Counted from the stretch's first letter, positions 42,210 to 51,157 are shown. The stretch: 64,000 nucleotides of DNA from Bacteroidota bacterium (GCA_022567155.1 JADFHN010000006.1:1-64000), one strand, 5' to 3'. The notes: generated by a model from the sequence alone, not told the origin. Numbers and translations: made by a program.

Positions 42210-43061
42210 ATGAAACGATTATTTGCTCTTTTGGTATTAGCAGGAATTTTAACTTTCACTAATTCAAGTATTGTAGTGGCTCAGGATGACGCGACGGATA
42301 CAGAACAAACAGCAGACACTGCTGCATTCTTTGAGGCAGCAGATGCCGGACAACCTGTTGAATTTGCCGAAGAGGAAGAAGCTGTTGCCGAAGAAGATCC
42401 ATTTGCAACAACCACCGGTGAAGAATTAAATTTTCATCAGCAAATCAAAGAAAAATTTATTGAAGGCGGATGGGCTTTTATGGGAATTATTCTTCTGTGT
42501 TTGATTATCGGACTTGCCATTTCAATCGAAAGAATAATCGTATTGAATCTTTCGACTACAAGCACCAGAAAACTCCTTGCAAATGTGGAAGATGCACTTA
42601 ATCAGGGTGGCATTGACGGAGCTATGGAAGTGACGAAAAACACTAAGGGTCCTGTAGCATCAATTTTCACCCAGGGATTACTTCGAATGACTGAAGGTAT
42701 TGAAATGGTGGAGAAATCAATCATAGCGTATGGATCGGTTGAAATGGGCCGTCTTGAGAAAGGTCTGGTTTGGATATCCCTTTTTATTTCGCTTGCACCT
42801 ATGCTTGGTTTCATGGGTACGGTAATTGGTATGATCGGTGCATTTGACGCCATTGAAGCTGCTGGTGATATATCACCCCAGATTGTAGCACGTGGTATTA
42901 AGGTAGCGCTTCTTACCACGGTAGCTGGTTTGATTGTAGGGGTTATTCTTCAACTCTTCTACAACTATCTGGTTTCAAAAATCGACGCAATGGTAAACGA
43001 CATGGAAGACGCGTCAATTTCATTGGTTGATATGCTTGTACAACACAAACTGTCAAAGTAA
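42210..43061 (+). CDS. exbB: MotA/TolQ/ExbB proton channel protein
   Basis: A 283-residue ExbB-like protein. It starts with a signal peptide-like segment (about 1-24, ending VVAQ), a very acidic, about 70-residue periplasmic region rich in Asp/Glu, and then the ExbB core: helix 1 (GGWAFMGIILLCLIIGLAIS), a cytoplasmic loop, and helices 2-3 (LVWISLFISLAPMLGFMGTV then IVARGIKVALLTTVAGLIVG). The GxMGTV and V-A-x-A-L-L-T-T-V-A-G blocks are hallmarks. It works with ExbD to drive TonB or related energy transduction. First gene of a four-gene operon and 75 bp downstream of the IS30 end. Confidence 0.9.
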   Translation: MKRLFALLVLAGILTFTNSSIVVAQDDATDTEQTADTAAFFEAADAGQPVEFAEEEEAVAEEDPFATTTGEELNFHQQIKEKFIEGGWAFMGIILLCLIIGLAISIERIIVLNLSTTSTRKLLANVEDALNQGGIDGAMEVTKNTKGPVASIFTQGLLRMTEGIEMVEKSIIAYGSVEMGRLEKGLVWISLFISLAPMLGFMGTVIGMIGAFDAIEAAGDISPQIVARGIKVALLTTVAGLIVGVILQLFYNYLVSKIDAMVNDMEDASISLVDMLVQHKLSK

Positions 43062-43094
43062 AATTGAATTTTATTTCTTAAATTTGTAATAGAA

Positions 43095-43421
43095 ATGGAT
43101 ATTGTACATATCGGATTAATATTTACGTATATATTACTGACAGTGGGCGTATTGGCCGCTATTATAATGCCGCTGTTTCAGGCAATTACTACCGACCCGA
43201 AGAGCTTATTGAAATCTGCTATGGGATTGGGTGTTATTGTGGTAATTTACTTTATCGGCTACGCATTAGCCGGAGATGAAGTTACTGCAAAATATTCCGA
43301 ATTTGGTGTTGATGCTTCCATATCTAAAATGGTGGGAGGGATATTGAATACCATGTATATCCTGATGTTTGGAGCATTGGCAGGAATATTATTTACTGAA
43401 GTTCATAAGGTTACACGTTAA
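43095..43421 (+). CDS. Small membrane protein of the ExbB/ExbD operon (108 aa)
   Basis: A 108-residue protein with three membrane helices (about 7-25, 43-62, 77-100). It lies 33 bp after exbB and 18 bp before the first ExbD gene. Bacteroidota ExbB-ExbD-ExbD operons often carry such a small extra membrane protein, so it may be a subunit or assembly factor of the channel complex. I know of no defined function. Its middle loop (GDEVTAKYSEFGVDASISK) is the only soluble part. Confidence 0.75.
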   Translation: MDIVHIGLIFTYILLTVGVLAAIIMPLFQAITTDPKSLLKSAMGLGVIVVIYFIGYALAGDEVTAKYSEFGVDASISKMVGGILNTMYILMFGALAGILFTEVHKVTR

Positions 43422-43439
43422 CCGGCAAACAAAAAAACT

Positions 43440-44009
43440 ATGGCACGTAGTAAAAAAGGAATTCCGGTGATCAATAGCGCGCCAATGGCGGATATTGCTT
43501 TCCTGTTACTGATTTTCTTCCTGGTTACCACTACCATCGCTAGCGATAAAGGTTTAAGCTTACTGTTGCCACCTAAACCAGATGAAGAGAATAAACCTGA
43601 AATAAAAATAAAGGAACGTAATATGTTTAAAATTCTCTTAAATTCCGCCGACCGGCTCCTGGTTGAAGGAGAGCCTATGAACGACCCTGGAAAAATCAGG
43701 AAAATGGTAAAGGAGCATGTACTGAATTACGGTAAAGACCCTAATAAGTCTGATTCGCCTAAAGATGCCGTCATTTCATTCAAAGCCGACCGCGGAACAT
43801 CATATGAGCTGTATATAAAAGTGCTCAACAGCGTGCAGGGGGCATACTATGATATGTATGCAGACCGAGCGGGGGTAACAAACAAAAAATGGCGGAAAAT
43901 TGCTTCGGATCTGGGCGATCCGGAAAATAGAAGGATATACGATAAAGCAAGGAAAGATTTTCCGATGGCAATCTCGATCGCGGAACCTTCAAAAATAGGA
44001 GGAAGTTAA
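43440..44009 (+). CDS. exbD: ExbD/TolR-family biopolymer transport protein (1)
   Basis: A 189-residue ExbD-like protein with a short basic cytoplasmic lead (MARSKKGIPVINSAPMADIA), one membrane helix (about 18-39, FLLLIFFLVTTTIA) and a periplasmic domain. The conserved membrane Asp is in the PMADIAFLLLIF block, the proton-path residue of this family. The periplasmic domain is longer than in classical ExbD. It overlaps none of its neighbours but is 1 bp from the next ExbD. Probably forms a heteromeric channel with ExbB and the second ExbD. Confidence 0.9.
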   Translation: MARSKKGIPVINSAPMADIAFLLLIFFLVTTTIASDKGLSLLLPPKPDEENKPEIKIKERNMFKILLNSADRLLVEGEPMNDPGKIRKMVKEHVLNYGKDPNKSDSPKDAVISFKADRGTSYELYIKVLNSVQGAYYDMYADRAGVTNKKWRKIASDLGDPENRRIYDKARKDFPMAISIAEPSKIGGS

Positions 44010-44010
44010 T

Positions 44011-44469
44011 ATGGCGAAGTTTAGAAAGAAATCTAAAACCAGTCAGGAAATCCCTACTGCATCATTGCCGGACATAATATTTATTTTGTTGTTCTTTTTT
44101 ATGGTTACAACCGTATTACGGGAAACAACCATCAATGTACAACAGCGAGTGCCTGCTGCTACCGAGTTACGGAAACTACAAAGAAAATCGCTGGTAAGTT
44201 ATCTTTACCTTGGCAGGCCTAAGCAAAGTCAGTGGGGTACCCAACCAAAAATCCAGGCAAATGATGTATTTATTGAGACCAAAGACATCGTACGTTGGGT
44301 AACCCAGGAAAAGGATAAGTTAAGCGAGGTGGAAAGAGATCAGATCACCATTGCACTTAAAGTTGACAAAGATGTAAAAATGGGGTTAGTTTCGGATGTG
44401 CAGCTTGAATTAAGGGAAGCCAACGCCCGAAAGCTTATGTACACCACCATACAGGATATGGATTACTGA
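44011..44469 (+). CDS. exbD2: ExbD/TolR-family biopolymer transport protein (2)
   Basis: A 152-residue ExbD-like protein starting MAKFRKKSKTSQEIPT, with a helix containing SLPDIIFILLFFFMVTTVLR. The Asp in LPDIIF is the membrane proton-path residue. The periplasmic part carries a conserved-looking RVPAATELRKL stretch typical of the second ExbD of Bacteroidota. Starts 1 bp after the first ExbD. Followed by a terminator at 44492-44526, so the operon ends here. Confidence 0.88.
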   Translation: MAKFRKKSKTSQEIPTASLPDIIFILLFFFMVTTVLRETTINVQQRVPAATELRKLQRKSLVSYLYLGRPKQSQWGTQPKIQANDVFIETKDIVRWVTQEKDKLSEVERDQITIALKVDKDVKMGLVSDVQLELREANARKLMYTTIQDMDY

Positions 44470-44491
44470 CAACATAAATAGAAGAAAAGTA

Positions 44492-44526
44492 AAAAAAGTC
44501 TTTTCGTTTACCGGAAAGACTTTTTT
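44492..44526 (+). terminator. Rho-independent terminator of the ExbB/ExbD operon
   Basis: A 14-bp near-perfect stem, AAAAAAGTCTTTTC (44492-44505) with GGAAAGACTTTTTT (44513-44526), one mismatch, ends in a run of T. It is 23 bp after the second ExbD stop and 9 bp before the MFS gene. Confidence 0.8.
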
Positions 44527-44534
44527 ATTGCATA

Positions 44535-45839
44535 ATGGAATTAAATAACCCCAGGGTTATCAAAGCCTGGTGCCTTTATGATTGGGCTAACTCGGTGTAT
44601 AACCTGGTGATCACATCAACGATCTTTCCGGTGTATTACATCGCCGTTACCACTTCCGGAGACTCCGATCTGGTTAATTTTTTCGGCTTTTCATTACCCA
44701 ATACGGTCTTATATTCGTATTCACTTTCGTTTTCTTTTCTCGTAGTTGCTGCTATGCAACCTATTCTTTCAGGTATTGCAGATTATTCAGGAAATAAAAA
44801 GAATTTTATGAAATTCTTCACATGGCTTGGCGGACTGTCATGTATCTGCCTTTTCTTTTTTGATGGCGAAAATGTGGAATTTGGGATAACCTGTTCGGTA
44901 TTCGCCAGCATTGGATACGGGGGTGCACTTGTATTTTACAATTCATATCTTCCTGAAATAGCCACCTACGACCAGTACGATACAATTAGCGCAAAAGGGT
45001 TTTCATACGGTTATATTGGAAGTGTGCTGCTTTTGATTTTTAATCTTGTAATGATTCAAAAACCTGAATGGTTCGGGTTAACTCCCGGTAACCTTCCGGC
45101 AAAAATTTCATTTCTGACTGTAGGTGTCTGGTGGATCGGATTTGCACAGATCACCTTTTATAATTTGCCAGAAAATACCCAAAGTAAAAAAATCATGATG
45201 CAGCATTTGCTGAATGGCTATAATGAAATAAGAAAAGTATGGTTTAGCCTTGCACAATTGCCTGACCTGAAAAAGTACTTGAGATCATTTTTTTTCTACA
45301 ATACAGGCGTACAGACCATAATGTATCTTGCCGCTACATTTGGCAGCAAGGAATTAGAGCTATCGGCTGTAAAATTGATCATGTCCGTTTTGATCATTCA
45401 ACTTGTGGCCATACCGGGTTCTTTTTTATTTGCCAGGCTGTCAAATAAAAGTGGTAACCGTTTCTCACTGAGTACCATGGTGATCATGTGGATATTCATT
45501 TGCATTGCGGCATACCTTGTTCAAAATGAATTCCAGTTCTACGCACTTGCATTTTCCGTGGGTTTGATCATGGGTGGCATACAGTCACTTTCGCGGGCCA
45601 CTTTTACCAAGCTCATGCCGGCAAATACCATTGACCATGCATCCTATTTTAGTTTTTATAGTGTGACATATAATATTTCTACAGTTATCGGGACATTTGC
45701 ATTTGGATTTATAGAACAATTGACCGGAAGTATGCGAAACAGCGCATTGTCTTTGGGTGGGTTTTTTGTAATCGGATTTATCCTTTTGTTACAGGTCAGA
45801 ATTCCAAGGTCGGAAAAAGAAGCTTATAAACTGGATTAA
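44535..45839 (+). CDS. MFS transporter, UMF1/Atg22-like
   Basis: A 434-residue major facilitator with about 11-12 helices. It opens with NNPRVIKAWCLYDWANSVYN, the signature of the UMF1 (Atg22-like) family, and has a SGIADYSGNKKNF motif in loop 2-3 and a GGIQSLSRATFTKLMP block later. Substrate unknown, members of this family are often annotated as unknown or amino acid-related exporters. The terminator of the preceding operon ends just before it, so it probably has its own promoter. The next gene starts 15 bp after the stop and is likely co-transcribed. Confidence 0.86.
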   Translation: MELNNPRVIKAWCLYDWANSVYNLVITSTIFPVYYIAVTTSGDSDLVNFFGFSLPNTVLYSYSLSFSFLVVAAMQPILSGIADYSGNKKNFMKFFTWLGGLSCICLFFFDGENVEFGITCSVFASIGYGGALVFYNSYLPEIATYDQYDTISAKGFSYGYIGSVLLLIFNLVMIQKPEWFGLTPGNLPAKISFLTVGVWWIGFAQITFYNLPENTQSKKIMMQHLLNGYNEIRKVWFSLAQLPDLKKYLRSFFFYNTGVQTIMYLAATFGSKELELSAVKLIMSVLIIQLVAIPGSFLFARLSNKSGNRFSLSTMVIMWIFICIAAYLVQNEFQFYALAFSVGLIMGGIQSLSRATFTKLMPANTIDHASYFSFYSVTYNISTVIGTFAFGFIEQLTGSMRNSALSLGGFFVIGFILLLQVRIPRSEKEAYKLD

Positions 45840-45854
45840 TATTTTTTGTGATAA

Positions 45855-46334
45855 ATGGAAAATGCGGATTATGAAAAAATGAAGCAACTTGAGTTGCCAC
45901 CATTTGATATTAAACTTAAAAAGTCGGAACGTGGAGTGGAAGTGTTTGATATCATTCGCAAAAAATACATCAAGCTCACACCGGAGGAGTGGGTCAGGCA
46001 GCATTTTGTACATTTTCTGATTACCAGGTTGAATTACCCGAAAAGCCTCATTCGGGTTGAATCGGGGCACAGTTACAATGCGCTCCGTAAACGAAGTGAT
46101 ATCATCGTTTACGACAGGATGGGTAAGGCTTTTCTGCTTGCTGAATGTAAATCTGCAAGCGAAAAATTAAATGAATCCGCACTGTACCAGGTTGCAACAT
46201 ACAATCATTCGGTAAATGCGCAATATGTAGCACTCACTAATGGTATCGGATTTATTTGTGGAAAACCCGGCCGGTCAGGCAATGGTATGAAATGGCTGAA
46301 AGAATTACCACTTTTTCCTGATAAACCGGAGTAA
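45855..46334 (+). CDS. Stand-alone HsdR N-terminal (PD-(D/E)xK) domain protein
   Basis: A 159-residue protein matching the HSDR_N_2 domain of type I restriction enzymes: TPEEWVRQHFVHFLITRLNY, then R-S-D-I-I-V-Y-D followed by LLAECKSASEKL. The D...E-x-K residues fit a restriction-type nuclease core. It stands alone without hsdM/hsdS or the helicase. Such stand-alone versions are common in Bacteroidota housekeeping regions and are probably not part of a restriction system. Function not established. It converges on the alanine dehydrogenase gene with a 20-bp gap. Confidence 0.85.
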   Translation: MENADYEKMKQLELPPFDIKLKKSERGVEVFDIIRKKYIKLTPEEWVRQHFVHFLITRLNYPKSLIRVESGHSYNALRKRSDIIVYDRMGKAFLLAECKSASEKLNESALYQVATYNHSVNAQYVALTNGIGFICGKPGRSGNGMKWLKELPLFPDKPE

Positions 46335-46354
46335 AAAAACTTATCAAATCTGAT

Positions 46355-47467
46355 TTATAAGAAGGAATCGACATCTTCACAAGGCTCTCCAAAGGCGTCT
46401 GCAACTGCTTTATAAACGATTTTACCGTTTATAATATTGAGCCCCAGTTTCAATTCTTTATTCTCTTTACAGGCTTTTTTCCAACCTTTACCAGAGAGTT
46501 CTATGGCGTAGGGCAGGGTGGCATTGGTAAGTGCTACGGTAGAAGTATATGGTACAGCACCTGGCATATTGGTCACACAGTAGTGAATCACATCATCAAT
46601 AATGTAAGTCGGATTGGCATGTGTTGTGGGTTTACATGTTTCGATACAACCGCCCTGGTCAACGGCAACATCTACCAGCACTGTTCCTGGACGCATTTCC
46701 TTCAGCATATCGCGGGTAATAAGGCTGGGCGCTTTGGCTCCGGGAATCAGTACGGCTCCGATGATGAGTTCGTGGTTTTTAATAAACTCCCTGATGTTGT
46801 ATTCGTTCGACATTACCGTTTTTACGTTGGAGGGCATTATGTCATCCAGATAGCGTAACCTTGCCAAATTAATATCCATAATCGTTACATCAGCGCCCAG
46901 GCCGGCAGCCATCTTGGCAGCGTTGGTTCCTACCACGCCGCCTCCTAAAATAAGTACTTTTGCGGGTTTAACGCCCGGCACTCCTCCGAGTAAAATGCCG
47001 CGGCCTTTCATGGGCTTTTCAAGATATTTGGCACCCTCCTGTACGGCCATTCTGCCAGCCACTTCCGACATGGGCACCAATAAGGGGAGCGAATGGTCAT
47101 CACTTTCAACAGTTTCGTATGCCAGGCATACCGATTTATTTTCTATCATAGCCCTGGTCAGCGGTTCATAAGAAGCAAAATGAAAATAGGTGAAAAGAAG
47201 CTGGCCTTCCCTTATCAGGCCGTATTCACTCGCAATAGGTTCCTTTACTTTTATTATCATATCCGATTTACCATAAACATCTTCAATGGATGGTAATATT
47301 ACTGCGTCAACATTTTTATATTCCTCATCTTTGAAACCACTTTCAAATCCAGCCCCGGATTGAACATAAACCGTATGACTCCGTTTAACCAGTTCTTTAG
47401 CTCCTGCAGGCGTTAAACCAACGCGGTTTTCATTATCTTTTATCTCTTTTGGAACTCCAATGGTCAT
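46355..47467 (-). CDS. ald: Alanine dehydrogenase
   Basis: A 370-residue NAD-dependent L-alanine dehydrogenase (reversible alanine deamination to pyruvate and ammonia). Signatures: N-terminal GVPKEIKDNENRVGLTPAG, KVKEPIASEY (substrate-binding Lys), LLFTYFHFAS (His in the catalytic region), the NAD-binding KVLILGGGVVGTNAAKMA and VDQGGCIET. Length is normal for the family (about 370). A candidate -7 element lies at 47495-47502. It converges with the HsdR_N gene downstream. Confidence 0.95.
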   Translation of the reverse strand: MTIGVPKEIKDNENRVGLTPAGAKELVKRSHTVYVQSGAGFESGFKDEEYKNVDAVILPSIEDVYGKSDMIIKVKEPIASEYGLIREGQLLFTYFHFASYEPLTRAMIENKSVCLAYETVESDDHSLPLLVPMSEVAGRMAVQEGAKYLEKPMKGRGILLGGVPGVKPAKVLILGGGVVGTNAAKMAAGLGADVTIMDINLARLRYLDDIMPSNVKTVMSNEYNIREFIKNHELIIGAVLIPGAKAPSLITRDMLKEMRPGTVLVDVAVDQGGCIETCKPTTHANPTYIIDDVIHYCVTNMPGAVPYTSTVALTNATLPYAIELSGKGWKKACKENKELKLGLNIINGKIVYKAVADAFGEPCEDVDSFL

Positions 47468-47494
47468 AATTGCATGTTTTAGTTAAAAAGGATT

Positions 47495-47502
47495 CAAATA
47501 TA
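47495..47502 (-). promoter_or_regulatory. Candidate -7 promoter element of ald
   Basis: Reading on the minus strand, TATATTTG (47502-47495) matches the Bacteroidota -7 consensus TAnnTTTG, 28 bp upstream of the ald start codon. No clear TTTG -33 box at the expected 19-21 bp spacing. Confidence 0.4.
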
Positions 47503-47695
47503 GCAAGCAACAAAGTATATTTCAGATTATTTATATCAGCTCATTGTTTATTGAATTTTTTGTAGTCCGAATAAAATTTCAAATTCTGGTATAATTCAGT
47601 AATAAATTTCTTCAAAGAAGTATTTTGGTGCAATAATTGTCTTTAAATAACCTAAAAGTCAGAATTTTTCTTATTATTAATGTATAAAATGCAGG

Positions 47696-47726
47696 TTTGA
47701 TACCTCGTCGGTTTTCATTATTTTTG
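47696..47726 (+). promoter_or_regulatory. Candidate Bacteroidota-type promoter of the fused E1 gene
   Basis: TTTG at 47696-47699 is followed after 19 bases by TATTTTTG at 47719-47726, a full match to the Bacteroides pattern TTTG-N19-21-TAnnTTTG. It lies 42 bp before the TTG start of the E1 gene, which leaves a short leader. Confidence 0.55.
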
Positions 47727-47767
47727 TTTACCAACCGTCTGGTCTTGTTGTATTAAATTTTATAGAA

Positions 47768-50173
47768 TTGGACTCTACAAAGACATTGCCTGATATTACT
47801 GTCGATACATCCGAAATTCTGGGTGACTACAAATTGGCAGTGACCAGCCGCGAAGCAAGTCTGATTGGCCGTAAGGAAGTTTTTATGGGCAAGGCGAAAT
47901 TCGGGATTTTTGGTGACGGAAAGGAAATCGCCCAGATTGCCATGGCAAAAGTGTTCAGGAATGGTGATTTTCGATCGGGATACTACCGCGACCAGACATT
48001 TATGCTGGCTATTGGCGAATTGACACTTGAAGCATATTTTGCACAACTCTATGCCCATACCGATATAACCAAAGATCCAGCAAGCGCCGGTCGTCAGATG
48101 AACGGGCATTTTGCAACACGGATGATAGATGAAACGGGTAGCCTTAAGGATCTTACCAAAGAAAAAAACAGTAGCGCGGATATTTCACCCACTGCCGGGC
48201 AAATGGCAAGGCTCGTTGGGCTGGCGTGGGCATCCATGCTTTTCAGAAACAACAAAGGTCTGAAAAAATACAAGCATTTGTCAGATTCGGGAAATGAGGT
48301 TGCATTCGGGACTATCGGTAATGCGTCCACTTCCGAAGGTGTATTTCTGGAAGCCATAAATGCTGCCGGCGTACTTCAGATTCCTTTGGTGATCAGTATC
48401 TGGGACGATAATTATGGTATTTCGGTACCACAGAAATATCATACCACCAAATGCTCTATCTCAAAAGCACTGGCTGGTTTTCAAAGAAACAAAAAAGAAC
48501 CTGGTATTGAAATTTTTACGGTCAAAGGATGGGACTATCCCGGATTGTTGAAAACGTATGAAGAAGCGGCGACACTGGCCAGAGAACAACACATACCCGT
48601 AATGATACATGTAGAAGAGATGACTCAACCTCAGGGACACTCAACGTCAGGTTCACACGAAAGGTATAAGTCAAAGGAGCGCCTTGTATGGGAATCTGAA
48701 TTTGACTGCATAAAAAAAATGCGTGAATGGATTATCGATAACGGAATTGCCATTGAAAGCGAATTGGACGAAATAGAGAAGGAAGCTAAGACTGAAGCAA
48801 AAAAATCACGGAATAACTCATGGAAGAAGTATTTAGATGAAATTCTGGAATGGCAGAATGAAGTGCTTACTTTCATCGAAAAGGCTGCTTCTGAAAGCAA
48901 TCAAAAAGATAATCTGAACGGTTTGAAACATGAACTTTCCTCTGTTATAAATCCGGTTAAAGCAGATATAATCCGTACTGCAAAAAAGACGATGAGATTG
49001 CTCAGGTTTGAAAACCTGCCAGTTAAAAAAGACCTTGTACAATGGATAAAGCAATTTGAGGAAAAAAGTTTTGAAGACTATAGTTCGCATCTTTATAGCG
49101 AAACTTCCAAATCGGCATTGCTTGTCCAACGGATTGCTCCTGAGTATATCGAAAATTCAAAAATTGTAGATGGCCGGCAGGTGTTGCAGGCCTGCTTTGA
49201 CCATGCACTTAAAAGAGACCCCCGGGTATTTGCATTCGGTGAAGACCTGGGCAAGATCGGCGACGTGAACCAGGCTTTTGCAGGCCTTCAGGACAAATAC
49301 GGTGAACTACGTGTAATTGATACAGGTATTCGTGAAGACACGATTATAGGCCAGGGAATAGGTACGGCAATGCGTGGACTCAGGCCGATTGCAGAGATTC
49401 AGTACCTTGACTATATTTATTATGCCTTACAAACACTGTCTGATGATCTGGCAACCTTACAGTACCGGACCAAAGGGGGGCAAAAGGCCCCGTTGATTAT
49501 CCGGACACGAGGCCACAGGCTGGAAGGAATATGGCATTCCGGCTCACACATGGGCGTGATACTACATAGTTTAAGGGGTATTTATGTGTTGGTGCCGCGA
49601 AATATGACCAAAGCAGCGGCTTTTTATAATACCATGCTTAAATCAGACGATCCGGCGCTTATTATTGAGTGCCTGAATGGATACAGGCTGAAAGAAAAGC
49701 TTCCGGAAAATATAGGAAAAATTACCGAACCACTCGGCGTACCTGAGGTCATCAGGGAGGGAACCGACGTAACTATCGTCACGTATGGGTCCATGTGCCG
49801 GATTGTGCAGGAAGCTGCCAGCCAGCTTCAGGAGGTTGGGATTTCGGCAGAAATAATCGACGTACAAACCCTCATACCATTTGACAGGCATCATGCAATT
49901 GTGGAATCAATAAAGAAGACAAACCGGGTTGTGTTTGCTGACGAGGATGTGCCGGGAGGAGCTTCTGCATACATGATGCAGAAAGTGCTGGAAGAACAAG
50001 ACGCTTTTATATATCTCGATTCACTCCCGGTAAGTGTGACAGCCGCCGATCACCGGCCCGCCTACGGGTCTGACGGTGATTATTTCAGTAAACCCAATGT
50101 GGAACAGGTGTTTGATAAGGTTTACGAATTGATGTCAGAGGCAGATCCTGAAAAGTATCCCGGTATTTATTGA
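47768..50173 (+). CDS. Fused alpha/beta 2-oxoacid (branched-chain type) dehydrogenase E1
   Basis: An 801-residue thiamine diphosphate-dependent dehydrogenase E1 in which the alpha and beta chains are fused. The alpha part (about 1-340) has the ThDP-binding signature FGTIGNASTSEGVFLEA with the NYGIS block, and PQGHSTSGSHERY. A long charged helical linker (about 320-450) follows. The beta part (about 460-800) contains FGEDLGKIGDVNQAF, IDTGIREDTIIGQGIGTAM and the VPRNMTKAAAFYNTML block. This is the Bacteroidota form of 2-oxoisovalerate dehydrogenase, which decarboxylates branched-chain or related 2-oxo acids for E2/E3. The E2 and E3 genes are not in the window. Start is TTG 47768, since the next ATG lies far into the domain. 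Confidence 0.92.
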   Translation: MDSTKTLPDITVDTSEILGDYKLAVTSREASLIGRKEVFMGKAKFGIFGDGKEIAQIAMAKVFRNGDFRSGYYRDQTFMLAIGELTLEAYFAQLYAHTDITKDPASAGRQMNGHFATRMIDETGSLKDLTKEKNSSADISPTAGQMARLVGLAWASMLFRNNKGLKKYKHLSDSGNEVAFGTIGNASTSEGVFLEAINAAGVLQIPLVISIWDDNYGISVPQKYHTTKCSISKALAGFQRNKKEPGIEIFTVKGWDYPGLLKTYEEAATLAREQHIPVMIHVEEMTQPQGHSTSGSHERYKSKERLVWESEFDCIKKMREWIIDNGIAIESELDEIEKEAKTEAKKSRNNSWKKYLDEILEWQNEVLTFIEKAASESNQKDNLNGLKHELSSVINPVKADIIRTAKKTMRLLRFENLPVKKDLVQWIKQFEEKSFEDYSSHLYSETSKSALLVQRIAPEYIENSKIVDGRQVLQACFDHALKRDPRVFAFGEDLGKIGDVNQAFAGLQDKYGELRVIDTGIREDTIIGQGIGTAMRGLRPIAEIQYLDYIYYALQTLSDDLATLQYRTKGGQKAPLIIRTRGHRLEGIWHSGSHMGVILHSLRGIYVLVPRNMTKAAAFYNTMLKSDDPALIIECLNGYRLKEKLPENIGKITEPLGVPEVIREGTDVTIVTYGSMCRIVQEAASQLQEVGISAEIIDVQTLIPFDRHHAIVESIKKTNRVVFADEDVPGGASAYMMQKVLEEQDAFIYLDSLPVSVTAADHRPAYGSDGDYFSKPNVEQVFDKVYELMSEADPEKYPGIY

Positions 50174-50211
50174 CCGGGACGAATATGAATACCCTACGTA
50201 AAGGTTATTCC

Positions 50212-50423
50212 TAGTGACGTGTTATGTGTGATGTTCCGGTTATGCCACCGTAATTTTTGTTCCTGACAAGGCAAAAAATTTGCGCATCCCGATAGCGATT
50301 GAGATAGTTACGGAATAATTTTTTTGCCATTGGCATCCCCTTGGGAAAAGCAATCAGGGGCAAAAAGAACTAGGCTTGGGCCGGATAACCCGATAGCTAT
50401 CGGGTATGCTTGATACGTCACTA
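50212..50423. repeat. Inverted-repeat element, MITE-like
   Basis: A perfect 9-bp inverted repeat, TAGTGACGT at 50212-50220 and ACGTCACTA at 50415-50423, flanks about 200 non-coding bp between the E1 gene and the lipoprotein gene. Inside are a GGCAAAAAATTTGC patch and a perfect palindrome CCCGATAGCTATCGGG (50389-50404). It overlaps the lipoprotein stop codon. May be a small insertion or just coincidental dyads. Confidence 0.4.
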
Positions 50424-51125
50424 ATCTATTTTTATATTTTTAAGAACAAAATCCGGGGTTTCGATGACGTTACTGGTATGAAGTGCCCGGTCTTTTATTC
50501 TTACCCGCAACTTCAGGGTATCGTTACGAAATAGAATTTTGAACCCTGAAGAAGTCATCCCATACCTGAGAACGCCTTCAAGAGGTGAGTTTGAGAGATC
50601 GGTCATGACCGGGAACCGGCCGTTAAAGCTGTCGGAACATCGTGGAGGAAAGGCAATTTCCCAGTCAAATTCAGTATAAACGCCATTTTTTTTCACAAAA
50701 TATTCAACAAATATATTCCAGTGATTTTCGTTCTGCTGAAAATAAAGGGTGTCATTCTCATAACCTTCTATACCTCTATTGGTCGAATAGTTCAGGCATG
50801 TATAAGGAAACTCATAAGGGGGCAATGTGTCATAAGGAGGGGTGAAGCGGTCAGAATAGGTAAGCAAGGTCTGGTCCTCCTTTCTCCAAAACCAGACATC
50901 ATTATAAGGTTCATATAATTCATTCGTACCCAGCCCCAGATCACCATCTCCATCCTTAAACTCCAGGGATAAGATCAGCGAATCAGGCAGATTATCCAAT
51001 TCTTTAAAAATAATGCTTTTAAAAGAAATCGATGGTTCAACCGGGAATTCCGGAGGAGAATAACACGATACTGCAATAAACAGTACCGGAACCAGTAGAA
51101 CCGTTGTTACTTTTTTAATTATCAT
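50421..51125 (-). CDS. Lipoprotein of unknown function
   Basis: A 234-residue lipoprotein: N-terminal IIKKVTTVLLVPVLFIAVSC, with a lipobox-like AVSC and Cys at about 21, so it should be lipid-anchored. The mature part is beta-rich with GDGDLGLG and an aromatic-rich region. I do not recognise a named domain. It is one of the small lipoproteins common next to envelope genes in Bacteroidota. It is divergent from the LuxE-like gene, and a candidate -7 element lies at 51158-51165. Confidence 0.72.
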   Translation of the reverse strand: MIIKKVTTVLLVPVLFIAVSCYSPPEFPVEPSISFKSIIFKELDNLPDSLILSLEFKDGDGDLGLGTNELYEPYNDVWFWRKEDQTLLTYSDRFTPPYDTLPPYEFPYTCLNYSTNRGIEGYENDTLYFQQNENHWNIFVEYFVKKNGVYTEFDWEIAFPPRCSDSFNGRFPVMTDLSNSPLEGVLRYGMTSSGFKILFRNDTLKLRVRIKDRALHTSNVIETPDFVLKNIKID

Positions 51126-51157
51126 GTTAATTAGGGTACTTCAATAGTATTATTTTG

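Noticed and set aside
43440-44469. TolA/TolQ/TolR cell-division system
   Set aside because: No tolA, tolB or pal gene follows; the operon layout fits the ExbB/ExbD type common in Bacteroidota.
45855-46334. Type I restriction-modification system
   Set aside because: Only the N-terminal nuclease-like domain is present; no methylase, specificity or helicase gene nearby.
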